A stretch of 36,466 bases of DNA, from positions 1 through 36,466 of IMG/VR virus record IMGVR_UViG_3300025941_000064, one strand, 5' to 3'. Within the stretch, counting starts at the first letter, position 1, and each line of letters starts with the position of its first letter. The translations under genes and the position numbers were made by a program. This stretch comes from a virus. The notes under the pieces were generated by a model that ran no database searches, was not told where the DNA came from, and was given only the letters and a program-made list of their open reading frames with translations. Positions 5,939 to 13,844 of this stretch are shown one piece after another.

Positions 5939-6140
5939 TTTCCTTCTTGGGCTGCAATGGGCCGGCATATCATTCGGCATTTGCGTCCTTGTCCTAGTGG
6001 TTTGGCGCATCGGCGCTTTCTTCGTCAGGCTTGCCTACGGCCCGTCGCTGCAGGGCGATGAAGTCGGAGCGCCCGAGGGAGATGCCCGCAATTTCCGTCT
6101 TCGCACCGTCGATGACGACAAGCTTTGGGAGGATCTGTGA
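5931..6140 (+). CDS. Small single-pass membrane protein, 69 aa
   Basis: The ATG at 5931 is preceded by GGAGGT at ideal spacing and overlaps the end of the previous membrane protein in another frame. Residues ~3-35 (LGLQWAGISFGICVLVLVVW, then RIGAFFVRLAYG) form a membrane helix. The rest is a soluble acidic tail ending DDDKLWEDL. It may form a pair with the preceding membrane protein. It lacks a lipobox, and its early location argues against spanins. Confidence 0.6.
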   Translation: MGDFLLGLQWAGISFGICVLVLVVWRIGAFFVRLAYGPSLQGDEVGAPEGDARNFRLRTVDDDKLWEDL

Positions 6141-6358
6141 TGTCTGCATCCTCTCAGCCAATGACAGCTCTCGATCTGTTCCGTCGCGGATACGATACTT
6201 TTTCCATCTCAATTACCCTTGGGATCACCGAAGCAAAGGCGCTTGAGCAAGTTTCCAGCCAGCGCAGCGCGATGCTTCGTCGAGGTGATCCATACATGTC
6301 TCACCGCTTTCCAGGCGGTGATCCGAATTATCAGTCTTCGTCTGTCGGCGTTGGCTGA
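6140..6358 (+). CDS. Small HTH-like protein, 72 aa
   Basis: The start at 6140 overlaps the preceding TGA (TGATG). TALDLFRRGYDTFSISITLG, then ITEAKALEQVSSQRS, reads as a compact sigma-70-region-4/terminase-small-type helix-turn-helix: a 'genus of tasks, IS-x-x-LGIT-E-A' pattern. A Gly/Ser/Pro-rich tail follows. It could be a DNA-binding adaptor. Confidence in function is low. Confidence 0.6.
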   Translation: MSASSQPMTALDLFRRGYDTFSISITLGITEAKALEQVSSQRSAMLRRGDPYMSHRFPGGDPNYQSSSVGVG

Positions 6359-6413
6359 ACTCCTTTCGTGTGCGCCGCTCCTGACGAGGAAGAACTTATC
6401 AGGAGCGGCAGAC

Positions 6414-6854
6414 ATGAAGTGTTCAGAAACTCAACATTTTGTAACCAAATTTAAAACAGGGAATGAGGCGAAAGCGATGTCGTTAGTTGACGCATATAGC
6501 CCCGAAGAAGCGCGAATTGTCGCGGAAAAGATGTTCAGACGTGAATGCTCAGGCTGGGGCGATGAAGAACGCGCCCTCGCCAAGGTTGCTCGGCAGTGCG
6601 GTATGTCGGCGATCAGTTTCAAGAGGCTCATGAAGGGGCAGCGAAAGGTTGTCGATGTCCTGCTCTGCAAGCGCATCAGGCTCGCCTATCTCAACCTTTG
6701 CCACTCTCTAATGGCGCAAATCCAGAACGACATACAGGCTATCGAGGAGACGTTCGGACATGACGCTGTGGCGGATTTTATGGACGAAGTGGAGGATCTG
6801 GATGCGCGCGTCAATGCTGCGAAGGCAATGGCGCAAAGATCACTCCGAAGCTAA
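6414..6854 (+). CDS. Putative DNA-binding protein, early operon
   Basis: This encodes 146 residues from the ATG at 6414, which has an AGGAG Shine-Dalgarno 8 bases upstream. The frame is open further upstream, but that overlaps the previous gene without support. Residues ~45-85 (ERALAKVARQCGMSAISFKRLMKGQRK) resemble a helix-turn-helix. The C-terminal half is a long acidic helix (IQNDIQAIEETFGHDAVADF, DEVEDLDARVNAAKAMAQRS), possibly a coiled coil for oligomerisation. Such proteins are common in rhizobial prophages, but their function is not known to me. Confidence 0.7.
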   Translation: MKCSETQHFVTKFKTGNEAKAMSLVDAYSPEEARIVAEKMFRRECSGWGDEERALAKVARQCGMSAISFKRLMKGQRKVVDVLLCKRIRLAYLNLCHSLMAQIQNDIQAIEETFGHDAVADFMDEVEDLDARVNAAKAMAQRSLRS

Positions 6855-6872
6855 CGAAAAGGATGATAAGCA

Positions 6873-7463
6873 ATGACAGCAGCACAGATTGGCGATAATC
6901 AGAAAGCGGAAAGAGAACGGCGTGTCACGCTCGCTCTCTATCATCGGAACGACAGGGATCTTGACGCCCAAGCCGGTCTGATCGCGGCGAAGAAGAAGGA
7001 AAACCGCTTGAACGCAAAAGCGTCCGGCATTCCTTCATCGCAGCTTGATCACCTCCTGAAATCATTCAAGGCAGAAGATCAGCAGAAGCCGGTCGATAAG
7101 CTTAAGCGTGACATGGAGAACCTGGCCTATCTCGGCCTCATCCCCGATCCCACCATCAAAGGCGATCTATTCACTCGCGTTGATCGGGTCGACAGCGAGG
7201 GCATGATCCGGGCCAAGGGGTTCTTCGCCGGCCTGAATGGCCTTGACCGCGTCTCCGGTTACGACGGCGGCAGTTCCGACGACAAGCTATTTTTGGAAAG
7301 CTACGACGCGGGTCGGAAGGAATACGACACCGTTCTTCCCGATGTTCTCGCCCGGGCGCAGGCGGCGGCTTCCAAAGAGGAGCCAGCATCGGAGGGAGAC
7401 CCATTTTCCAACTCCGACGACAGCGCTGAATGGGCTTCTGCCGCTCCGCAAGTTTCTCACTAA
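6873..7463 (+). CDS. Conserved early protein, possibly GapR-like N-terminus
   Basis: This protein has 196 residues with an AAGGAT Shine-Dalgarno. The N-terminal ~70 residues are a charged helical segment (DAQAGLIAAKKKENRLNAKA, then SGIPSSQLDHLLKSF). It loosely recalls the GapR/DUF2312 plan of a coiled coil followed by a short 'G.....LR..IR' helix. The middle (ESYDAGRKEYDTVLP) resembles ribosome-modulation-type 'Y..G...' motifs. The C-terminus is acidic and low-complexity. The GapR comparison is an impression, not an identification. Confidence 0.65.
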   Translation: MTAAQIGDNQKAERERRVTLALYHRNDRDLDAQAGLIAAKKKENRLNAKASGIPSSQLDHLLKSFKAEDQQKPVDKLKRDMENLAYLGLIPDPTIKGDLFTRVDRVDSEGMIRAKGFFAGLNGLDRVSGYDGGSSDDKLFLESYDAGRKEYDTVLPDVLARAQAAASKEEPASEGDPFSNSDDSAEWASAAPQVSH

Positions 7464-7521
7464 TTCTCTCCCGAAGCTCGCGCTCTCCTCCTCCCGGCGC
7501 GGGCCAACTACTCGGACGCGA

Positions 7522-7905
7522 ATGTCCGAGATTTTCTCTCCCAGCGGTGACATTATGACGATCCATTCCAGACAATCATTCTCTTGCCCAGCATGCGGAC
7601 ACGGCATCGGAGAGGCCGCCTCAGTCGACCACGTGAAAGAGGCGATAACGGCTCCAGCGCATCGCATCATATTCGAAGCCCTTTCCCGCAAGGTCGGATC
7701 TTCTGTAAGGCGCGATATGCTCCTCAATCGCATTTACGGCGATCGGCCGGATGGCGGCCCAGAGCACGCCGATACCATCCTCAAGGTTCAGGTCAGTCAG
7801 TTGCGACGGAAGATAGAACCATATGGATGGACGATCTCCGTTTCTAAAGGCGGTTCCGGCCAACTGGCGCAATGGCGCCTTATCCCCACCACCAAGAGCG
7901 CGTGA
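7522..7905 (+). CDS. Zinc-ribbon plus OmpR/PhoB-type winged-helix protein
   Basis: This has 127 residues from 7522, or 116 from the ATG at 7555. An N-terminal half zinc ribbon (SFSCPACGHGIGEAASVDHV) precedes a clear OmpR-family effector domain: HRIIFEALSRKVGSSVRRDM, LLNRIYGDRPDGGPEHADTI, then LKVQVSQLRRKIEPYGWTI and a C-terminal hairpin. The response-regulator receiver domain is absent, so it cannot be phosphorylated like CtrA. It would bind DNA constitutively. It lies directly upstream of the GcrA homologue, which suggests joint action on host-type promoters. Confidence 0.8.
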   Translation: MSEIFSPSGDIMTIHSRQSFSCPACGHGIGEAASVDHVKEAITAPAHRIIFEALSRKVGSSVRRDMLLNRIYGDRPDGGPEHADTILKVQVSQLRRKIEPYGWTISVSKGGSGQLAQWRLIPTTKSA

Positions 7906-7912
7906 GGCCATC

Positions 7913-8602
7913 ATGCTCGGCAGACCATTCAAATGGACTGATCAGAACCGTGAACAAGCCCGAATGATGTGGGAGAGAAACTGCAGCATGTCGGAGATAG
8001 GCAGCGTCTTAGGAATTAGTAAGGGCGCGGTGTCTGGCTACACGGGACGCAATCGTGACCTCTTCCCCACGCGCGCTTCAAAGCCGAAAGAGGTTCGCCC
8101 CGTTGTCGAGCCCAAGCAGCGGCTCCCTTGGACGCAAGAGCGCTTGTTAAAGGCTGCAGCTCTTTACGCAAGAAACGAAACCATCGCGTCCATGGCGAAA
8201 AGCATGGATGTCTCAACAGCAGCGATGGGCGACGTCGTCAAGCGGTATCCTCGGCATTTTCCAGAGCGTGCCAGACCCAATAGCGGGGCTTCGGCCAAGA
8301 CATCGGTTCTATCCCGTCGAACCGAGAGGGAAGCGCGGGCATCTGAACGGTCTCAGCGTGGCTTTGACAGTTCGATCTTTGCCATCCCAGGCGTTCCTAG
8401 CGTTCGTTTTATCGATCTCGCGGCCAATGAGTGCCGTTTCCCCATCTCAAGCGCTGATGGCCCTTCAGGAGCTTCCATGGCGTGCTGTGGAGCGAAGACC
8501 AATGCCTCGGTGTATTGCGGCCATCACATGAAAATCTCGCGCGGTGACGGCACCAGAAGCGAACGGCGTGCTCTCAATGGGATTGGAGGGCATCAGGCAT
8601 GA
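7913..8602 (+). CDS. GcrA-family cell-cycle regulator homologue
   Basis: This protein has 229 residues with a GTGAGG ribosome site. The N-terminal FKWTDQNREQARMMWERNCS, then MSEIGSVLGISKGAVSGYTG, is the GcrA-type helix-turn-helix. A second similar block (LPWTQERLLKAAALYARNET, SMAKSMDVSTAAMGDVVKR) follows at residues ~62-100. The C-terminus has the GcrA signature CRFPISSADG, then CCGAKTNASVYCGHHMKI, with paired Cys and His. Chromosomal GcrA acts with sigma-70 at GANTC-methylated promoters in alphaproteobacteria. A phage copy could steer host or phage transcription through that route (inference). The duplicated HTH is unusual. Confidence 0.85.
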   Translation: MLGRPFKWTDQNREQARMMWERNCSMSEIGSVLGISKGAVSGYTGRNRDLFPTRASKPKEVRPVVEPKQRLPWTQERLLKAAALYARNETIASMAKSMDVSTAAMGDVVKRYPRHFPERARPNSGASAKTSVLSRRTEREARASERSQRGFDSSIFAIPGVPSVRFIDLAANECRFPISSADGPSGASMACCGAKTNASVYCGHHMKISRGDGTRSERRALNGIGGHQA

Positions 8603-9207
8603 AGATTTTCGGTTTCGATCCGTCCAAATCCACCGGCTGGGCAATTTTTAGCCCCGAGCAGCAGAAGATCGATCGGAACTACTCGCATGTGAAATGCGGG
8701 GTATTCCAGATGCCGGACAAGGCCGACCACTATTACACCGGCGACCAGATCGGCTTGAAGGTGGCGGCATTGATCCGAGAGCATGGCAAGCCTGATTTTG
8801 TTGTCCTCGAAGAGCAATCGCTTGCGAAGATCGGTAACACGAGCGCTGATGCCCTCATTTATCCGTGGGTGGCAACGACCGCCATTGTTGCCACGATTGC
8901 CAACTTTGGCATACCCTACGGCACGCTGCCGCCTGGCACTTGGCGCAAGAGTTTCTACGGCCAGCAGTTCAAGCCACCTATCGACAGCAAGGGCAAGAAG
9001 GATTGGAAGGCGGCCGCTGTCAGCCAATGCGAACTGATAGGCATCAAGCTCCCGACACAAAAGACCCTATCGCATAATGCCGCCGAGGCTTGCGCGCTGG
9101 CGATCTGCTGGGGCGTCCGGGACATGAAGGTGCACGCCGGCCGGTACCAGCAGCCGCTTATGGATCTCCGCATGCAGCGCAATGAGCGCGCGGGAGTGGC
9201 AGCATGA
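8599..9207 (+). CDS. RuvC-like Holliday junction resolvase
   Basis: This protein has 202 residues. It shows the RNase H-fold acidic motifs of the RuvC superfamily: FGFDPSKSTGWA (Asp7), FVVLEEQ (Glu71/72) and HNAAEACALA (His159, Glu163). It would cut branched DNA during replication, recombination or packaging. Phage relatives of this compact kind are found next to replication genes. The ATG overlaps the GcrA stop (ATGA), and the stop overlaps the methyltransferase start. No truncation is apparent. Confidence 0.85.
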   Translation: MKIFGFDPSKSTGWAIFSPEQQKIDRNYSHVKCGVFQMPDKADHYYTGDQIGLKVAALIREHGKPDFVVLEEQSLAKIGNTSADALIYPWVATTAIVATIANFGIPYGTLPPGTWRKSFYGQQFKPPIDSKGKKDWKAAAVSQCELIGIKLPTQKTLSHNAAEACALAICWGVRDMKVHAGRYQQPLMDLRMQRNERAGVAA

Positions 9208-9782
9208 GGCTATTCCCAGATCTATGGCCCTTTGGTGACCTGCAGCCGCATTCCTTTGATTTCATCATGGCCGATCCTGCTTGGACCTATCGCATGTATT
9301 CCGAGGCAGGCGAGGCGAAGTCACCTCAAGCGAAATACCGGACCATGTCGATTGACGAGATCAAGCGGCTACCGGTCCTCGACCTTGCTGCGTCAGACAC
9401 GCTCCTATGGCTCTGGGCGGTCAATCCCATGCTGCCGCAGGCACTGGACGTCATGCGAGCGTGGGGCTTCGAGTTCAAGACGGCCGGCACATGGCTGAAG
9501 ACGACCAAGCACGGAAAGATCAATTTCGGAACCGGCTACATCCTTCGTGGCTCTAATGAGCCTTTCCTGATCGGAACGCGTGGCAGTCCACGCACAGCAA
9601 AGAATGTTCGATCGGGGTTCACCGGCCTTATCCGTGACCATTCCCGCAAGCCAGAGGAAGCCTATGCTGCTGCAGAACGGCTGATGCCTAATGCAAACAG
9701 GCTTGACCTGTTCAGCAGAACTGACCGCAAGGGCTGGACCGCGTGGGGTGATGAAGTCGGAAAATTTGGAGAAGCGGCATGA
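9204..9782 (+). CDS. MT-A70 family adenine-N6 DNA methyltransferase
   Basis: This protein has 192 residues. The catalytic motif appears as ADPAW (residues 23-27) rather than DPPW. It is followed by the family blocks YRTMSIDEIKRLPV, LLWLWAVNPMLPQALDVMRA, NFGTGYILRGSNEPFLIG and FSRTDRKGWTAWG. The family transfers methyl from SAM to adenine N6. No restriction endonuclease partner is adjacent, so this is an orphan enzyme. It likely protects phage DNA or modulates methylation-sensitive transcription. The DPAW variant should be checked for activity. The start overlaps the resolvase stop. Confidence 0.9.
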   Translation: MRLFPDLWPFGDLQPHSFDFIMADPAWTYRMYSEAGEAKSPQAKYRTMSIDEIKRLPVLDLAASDTLLWLWAVNPMLPQALDVMRAWGFEFKTAGTWLKTTKHGKINFGTGYILRGSNEPFLIGTRGSPRTAKNVRSGFTGLIRDHSRKPEEAYAAAERLMPNANRLDLFSRTDRKGWTAWGDEVGKFGEAA

Positions 9783-11218
9783 ACGCCCAACCCCGCGACT
9801 TCATGGACAAGATCACCGAGCAGGATGTGCTCGAGGCCGAGCAGACCGTCTTGTCCTGCTTTATCGCCCGCAACGAGCTGATCGGCGAATGCGGTCTTGT
9901 CGCTGACGACTTCCTTGAAGGACTGCATAAGTCGATCTTTGCGGCGGCGCTGCAGCTTCATGCCGGCCATCAGCATATCAATGCGGTCTCACTCAAGCCG
10001 TTCGTCCCAAAGCAGATCGAAGGGCTCGACATCTCGCCGGCTGCCTATCTGGCTCGGTTGATGACCTCTGGCCTGAGCCCTGCGACCGCTAACCGCTACG
10101 AGGCAAGCCTTCAGATCATCAAGGGCATGACGCTGGCCCGTGAGCTTGGACGCGAGGCTGAGTTCGCGTCCACCGTCGCCAAGGAAGGCCACAGTCTGCT
10201 TACACTAGGCGATGAAATTGAGCAGTTGGAACAGCGGCTTAAGGACATGCGGGCGCGATTTGCGGAAACGACGGCAATTGTATCGCCCGGCTCTTCCTAT
10301 CTCAGCGCCTTTCAAGCCTCATCCAGGCGCGACGGTGTCATCGGAGTACCGATCGGGCTACCCGAGATCGCAACTGTTCTGTCGGAGCCAGTGTTCGAAG
10401 CCGGCAACCTATATGGGTTGCTATCGTCAAGCGGTGAAGGAAAATCTTCCCTGACGATGCAGCTCATCTACCACGCGATCCGCGCCGGCCATCCGGTTCT
10501 CTTCCTCTCCTACGACCAATCTCCAGCCCAATGCGTTCGGCAGATGATCGCGCAGGTATACGAGATCAGCGTCACCCAGCAGCGCGAGCCCATGCGGCTG
10601 ATGAGCCAGAAGGAACAAGACCGGTGCGTCACCTTTGCCAATTGGATCAACCAGCAGCCCTTCGAGATCATCCGCTGCCGGAGAGAGGGCATTGACCGGC
10701 TCGTCGCCTACGCGCGGCGCTTCATCAAGCAGAAAGCCAACGGCAGAACACCTTTCATCGTAATTGACCATATCGGCAAGGTTAAGCCGAAGAACGACAA
10801 GCTCTCGGCAGACCGAATCTCCGGCGACATCACGGTTGAACTGAAGGCCCTGGCCGATGAAGGGGCCGCATCGGTCCTCATTCTCAACCAGCGCAATGGC
10901 GAGAGCGGCAAGCGCCAGAACCCACGCCCGATCGCCAAGGACCTTTATGGCGGTGAGAACGCCCGCACCGACTACGATGCAGTGATGACCCTATACAGGC
11001 CCGAGAAATACAAGAAGGAAATGGAAAAGGTGGCAGCCACCCCGCAGGACTGGAAGATCATCAACTCGGTATTTGGGTCAGACATTGAGGGGATAGCCGA
11101 AATCGCCGCGATAAAGGTCAGGTTTGGCGATCCGTCGCTTGTTGAGCGCGTGAAGTTTGAGGCGGATTTCACCCGTTATGTCTCTATGCAGCCCGAGCGG
11201 CCTCCGGAGTTGTTCTGA
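9779..11218 (+). CDS. DnaB-type replicative helicase
   Basis: This protein has 479 residues. The N-terminal DnaB domain spans ~15-110 (VLEAEQTVLSCFIARNELIG). A linker leads to a RecA-like ATPase with Walker A SSSGEGKSS (Lys222), a LFLSYDQSP sensor segment and Walker B FIVIDHIG (Asp330). VLILNQRNGESGKR and LYGGENARTDYDAVMTLYRP match the late DnaB motifs. It should unwind DNA at the phage fork as a hexamer. No separate primase or loader is evident nearby; the DnaA-like protein at 12676 may help recruit it. Confidence 0.9.
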   Translation: MNAQPRDFMDKITEQDVLEAEQTVLSCFIARNELIGECGLVADDFLEGLHKSIFAAALQLHAGHQHINAVSLKPFVPKQIEGLDISPAAYLARLMTSGLSPATANRYEASLQIIKGMTLARELGREAEFASTVAKEGHSLLTLGDEIEQLEQRLKDMRARFAETTAIVSPGSSYLSAFQASSRRDGVIGVPIGLPEIATVLSEPVFEAGNLYGLLSSSGEGKSSLTMQLIYHAIRAGHPVLFLSYDQSPAQCVRQMIAQVYEISVTQQREPMRLMSQKEQDRCVTFANWINQQPFEIIRCRREGIDRLVAYARRFIKQKANGRTPFIVIDHIGKVKPKNDKLSADRISGDITVELKALADEGAASVLILNQRNGESGKRQNPRPIAKDLYGGENARTDYDAVMTLYRPEKYKKEMEKVAATPQDWKIINSVFGSDIEGIAEIAAIKVRFGDPSLVERVKFEADFTRYVSMQPERPPELF

Positions 11219-11868
11219 TGATAGCTGCTCTCTATGTCCAGAAGAATGGTTCCTACTATGGGCTAGATGGCGTTGATCCTTGGGATGAGGAACGTGATGC
11301 GCGCAAGTATGCCGGCCCTTGGCCTGTCGTCGCTCATCCACCCTGTCAACGCTGGGGAAAGATGTGGTTCGGCCAGCCATTGGCCGTAAAGCTTACAGGC
11401 GAGCGCAAGAAGCTTGGAGACGATGGTGGGTGCTTTGAAGCAGCGCTTGCGACCGCTCGCCAGTTTGGCGGCGTCATCGAGCACCCGTGGGGCTCACTGG
11501 CGTGGCCACACTTCGATCTGAATACACCGGATCGCGCCGGCGGCTGGATAATGGCCGACTTCCTTGGCGGATGGACTTGCTGTGTAGAACAAGGGCAATA
11601 CGGGCACTATGCGCGCAAGCCAACGCTGATCCTCGCCTATGGTGTCAAGCTGCCGTCTCTGCGGTGGGGATATCGCCGCGCAAACCTTGATCCTGCAGTG
11701 GTCGAGCGAATGGGCATCGATAGAGCTAAACGGCTCGGCGAAGTAGGCGCCCGCGGCGGCGGAACGGATAGCTCCCCGCGGATTGGTACGCCCGATCCTT
11801 TCCGAGACCTTCTCATTTCAATGGCTGCCAGTGTGCAGCGGCCAGACGTCTTGGAGGCAGCCGAGTGA
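11218..11868 (+). CDS. Conserved phage protein with PPCQ motif
   Basis: This protein has 216 residues; its ATG overlaps the helicase stop (TGATG). The region VVAHPPCQRWGKMWFGQP resembles motif IV (PPCQ) of C5-cytosine methyltransferases. The SAM-binding motifs of a full enzyme are not apparent. The remaining conserved-looking blocks are GGCFEAALATARQFGGVIEH, GWIMADFLGGWTCCVEQGQY and a C-terminal TPDPFRDLLI. I know this as a widespread phage protein of unknown biochemistry. Cys and Trp are enriched. It may be a nucleotide- or base-modifying enzyme; that is inference. Confidence 0.75.
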   Translation: MIAALYVQKNGSYYGLDGVDPWDEERDARKYAGPWPVVAHPPCQRWGKMWFGQPLAVKLTGERKKLGDDGGCFEAALATARQFGGVIEHPWGSLAWPHFDLNTPDRAGGWIMADFLGGWTCCVEQGQYGHYARKPTLILAYGVKLPSLRWGYRRANLDPAVVERMGIDRAKRLGEVGARGGGTDSSPRIGTPDPFRDLLISMAASVQRPDVLEAAE

Positions 11869-12167
11869 ACAAAGTCGACTTCGGAACCCACCGCCGCCCG
11901 ACAGGATGGATAGCCTGGTACCGTCTCTATCACCACGGCGAGAACCGCGTTCTTCGCGAGGGCATCCACGACATCATCTTCGGCACACAGGCAGAAGCGG
12001 AAACCGCCGCCAAGGCTGAGTTCCTTCGCCAGATGAATAGCCCAATCGTATCGGAGACGTTGACAGGCCCGACGACGAAGCGGGCGCTGGCCAAGGCGAG
12101 GCTGGAGAAACTGTTTCAGGGCGGGGGCAAAGTGATCGAGATCGAGCGTAGGAGGGCCGGGGCATGA
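11865..12167 (+). CDS. Hypothetical protein, 100 aa
   Basis: The GTG start at 11865 overlaps the previous stop (GTGA). The protein begins VNKVDFGTHRRPTGWIAWYR and continues to a helical, basic C-terminus (TTKRALAKARLEKLFQGGGK). The N-terminal part looks like a small beta-sheet domain with a helix (TQAEAETAAKAEFLRQM). The family is not recognised. Its end overlaps the next ATG. Confidence 0.65.
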   Translation: MNKVDFGTHRRPTGWIAWYRLYHHGENRVLREGIHDIIFGTQAEAETAAKAEFLRQMNSPIVSETLTGPTTKRALAKARLEKLFQGGGKVIEIERRRAGA

Positions 12168-12679
12168 GCTATGTGCAAGAGCTTCTCAATTTATCTCCAT
12201 GGATTCGCGTGGTCGCAAAGCCCTTCGCTGACGATGTTGAGAATATGCACTGGATCTCAACGCCAAAAGGAGATGAAGGCAATGAGTGGTGCTATGGCTG
12301 CGGCAGCGCAAAAGTCGAAGAATTGCGCACGGCAGATCCTGAACATGCTGACGACTATTTTCTAGATGGTGGGTGGGCCATCGAAGATGATTCCTCTTGC
12401 TGGTGTGAAGGATGTGGTGCTCGGTTAAACTCCATCATGACGGACTATTGCGCAGCGTCGGAGTTAGACCACTATGTCACATATGGCGTCACTCCGTTCT
12501 GCGCCGAAATCGCCTATGACCTCTCCGAGCTGATCGATCACTTCGATTATCAAACAGAGAAATCAGATCCGCGCAATATTGCCGATTGCATCCATCTCGC
12601 TCGCTCTTTCCTAGCCGGATACTACCACCAAGAGATCGTCCAGCCGAGCCAATGGGCCGATGATGGAGGCCGAGCATGA
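12164..12679 (+). CDS. Hypothetical zinc-binding protein
   Basis: This protein has 171 residues. Two cysteine clusters, WCYGCGSAK (residue ~43) and CWCEGCGARL (residue ~83), can together ligate one zinc. The rest is acidic and helical (FCAEIAYDLSELIDHFDYQT, NIADCIHLARSFLAGYYHQE). No enzyme motif is visible. It is translationally coupled to both neighbours. Confidence 0.65.
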   Translation: MSYVQELLNLSPWIRVVAKPFADDVENMHWISTPKGDEGNEWCYGCGSAKVEELRTADPEHADDYFLDGGWAIEDDSSCWCEGCGARLNSIMTDYCAASELDHYVTYGVTPFCAEIAYDLSELIDHFDYQTEKSDPRNIADCIHLARSFLAGYYHQEIVQPSQWADDGGRA

Positions 12680-13392
12680 TGCATATCGAAGCTAGACTAA
12701 TTGCCCACTACAAGCGCGTAGACAAGCGTCTGGGCAAGATCATATCTCCGTCCGTGAAGCTGGTAGCCACTGAAGCTCTGCCGAGCGCTGCTAAGCCCTC
12801 AAAGGCTCCTACCGGCCTTACGCCTCATGAACGCTACGTTTGGAAACGCTGCGAGGAATTCGGCGTCGAGTACGATGTCATCATCGGCAAAGCCCCATCG
12901 CGAGACTACACCACTATCCGGCAATTGATCTGGTACGAGCTTCATTCCAAGTTCAAGATATCCAATGCCAGGATTGGCGCTCTCATGACCAACCGTCATC
13001 CCAGCACCATATTGGACGGCATTCACCGGATAACAGATCGACTGGAATCCGCCGGCCATGATCTTCTCCCGGACGTTCGAAGATTGTTGGATGAGCAGAA
13101 AATCCATGACCGCATCAAGGCGGCATATTCTGTCAAGACTCCAATCTCATTGATTGAAGCACGACACGGTATTGATCGCCGGGCCATTGCTCACGTCGCG
13201 GCTATCATGCGCTGGACGCAACAGGCTGAGAAAAGCACCGAGCCCCGCTATAGGATAGCTCAGATCAGGCGTGAATATTATGCCGGCGTGAAAATCGCCA
13301 TGATTTGCAAAAGGCATCGGCTGACCGATAAGGCGTTCTGGAATCTGCGCAAGAAATTGGGTTGGGAAATTCGGCCGAAGGTGCAGGAATGA
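12676..13392 (+). CDS. DnaA domain-IV-like DNA-binding protein
   Basis: This protein has 238 residues. Residues ~75-120 (SRDYTTIRQLIWYELHSKFK, ISNARIGALMTNRHPSTILD, GIHRI) follow the DnaA C-terminal box-binding domain: 'R...R....YL...' , 'S...IG...G.RDHSTV..' , with H-P-S-T in place of D-H-S-T. A second HTH-like stretch lies at ~165-220. The ATPase region of DnaA is absent, so it binds but cannot remodel an origin. It is probably the phage origin-recognition or helicase-recruitment protein, or a decoy for host DnaA. Confidence 0.75.
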   Translation: MMHIEARLIAHYKRVDKRLGKIISPSVKLVATEALPSAAKPSKAPTGLTPHERYVWKRCEEFGVEYDVIIGKAPSRDYTTIRQLIWYELHSKFKISNARIGALMTNRHPSTILDGIHRITDRLESAGHDLLPDVRRLLDEQKIHDRIKAAYSVKTPISLIEARHGIDRRAIAHVAAIMRWTQQAEKSTEPRYRIAQIRREYYAGVKIAMICKRHRLTDKAFWNLRKKLGWEIRPKVQE

Positions 13393-13844
13393 GCGAACGC
13401 GCCCGCGCCATGTTCAAGGAATTAGGCATAACTGTCGTCCCGGCCAACGTAGCGCCGGCCGTTGGACAGACGCGGGCAATCGTGACATTGGAGCGTATCA
13501 TAAAGCGCCATGGAGAGGCGCACGCGAGGTTCGTGGTCATGACGCTGGCGGACACTTCAAACTCGAAGGGAACGATCGACGAGACGACGCTGTGGTGTGT
13601 GAGCGATGTCCTCAGAGCTGCCAAGAAGAATTTTCCCGATCTGATCGAGAACGACACGGAATCATGGTTTCAGTTCTGGGACGCCATTCCCCTCGGATGG
13701 CTCGAATTCTGGTGTCTCGATCTGGAGGGGATCATATCCAAGCGTCATGCTCTTGCCGGCATGTGCTATGAGAGGCTTCGTCGCCGCTTCGGCGATCTGG
13801 CAGTTCAACCTGATCTTTTGGATGACAGACGGAGTGCAGCATGA
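13389..13844 (+). CDS. Conserved hypothetical protein, early operon
   Basis: This encodes 151 residues from the ATG at 13389, whose ATGA overlaps the preceding stop. MFKELGITVVPANVAPAVGQ leads to helices VTLERIIKRHGEAHARFVVM and TTLWCVSDVLRAAKKNFPDL. A Trp-rich acidic segment follows (ESWFQFWDAIPLGWLEFW). The all-helical pattern is compatible with a small regulatory or replication accessory protein common in rhizobial prophages. I cannot assign a function. Confidence 0.7.
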   Translation: MSERARAMFKELGITVVPANVAPAVGQTRAIVTLERIIKRHGEAHARFVVMTLADTSNSKGTIDETTLWCVSDVLRAAKKNFPDLIENDTESWFQFWDAIPLGWLEFWCLDLEGIISKRHALAGMCYERLRRRFGDLAVQPDLLDDRRSAA

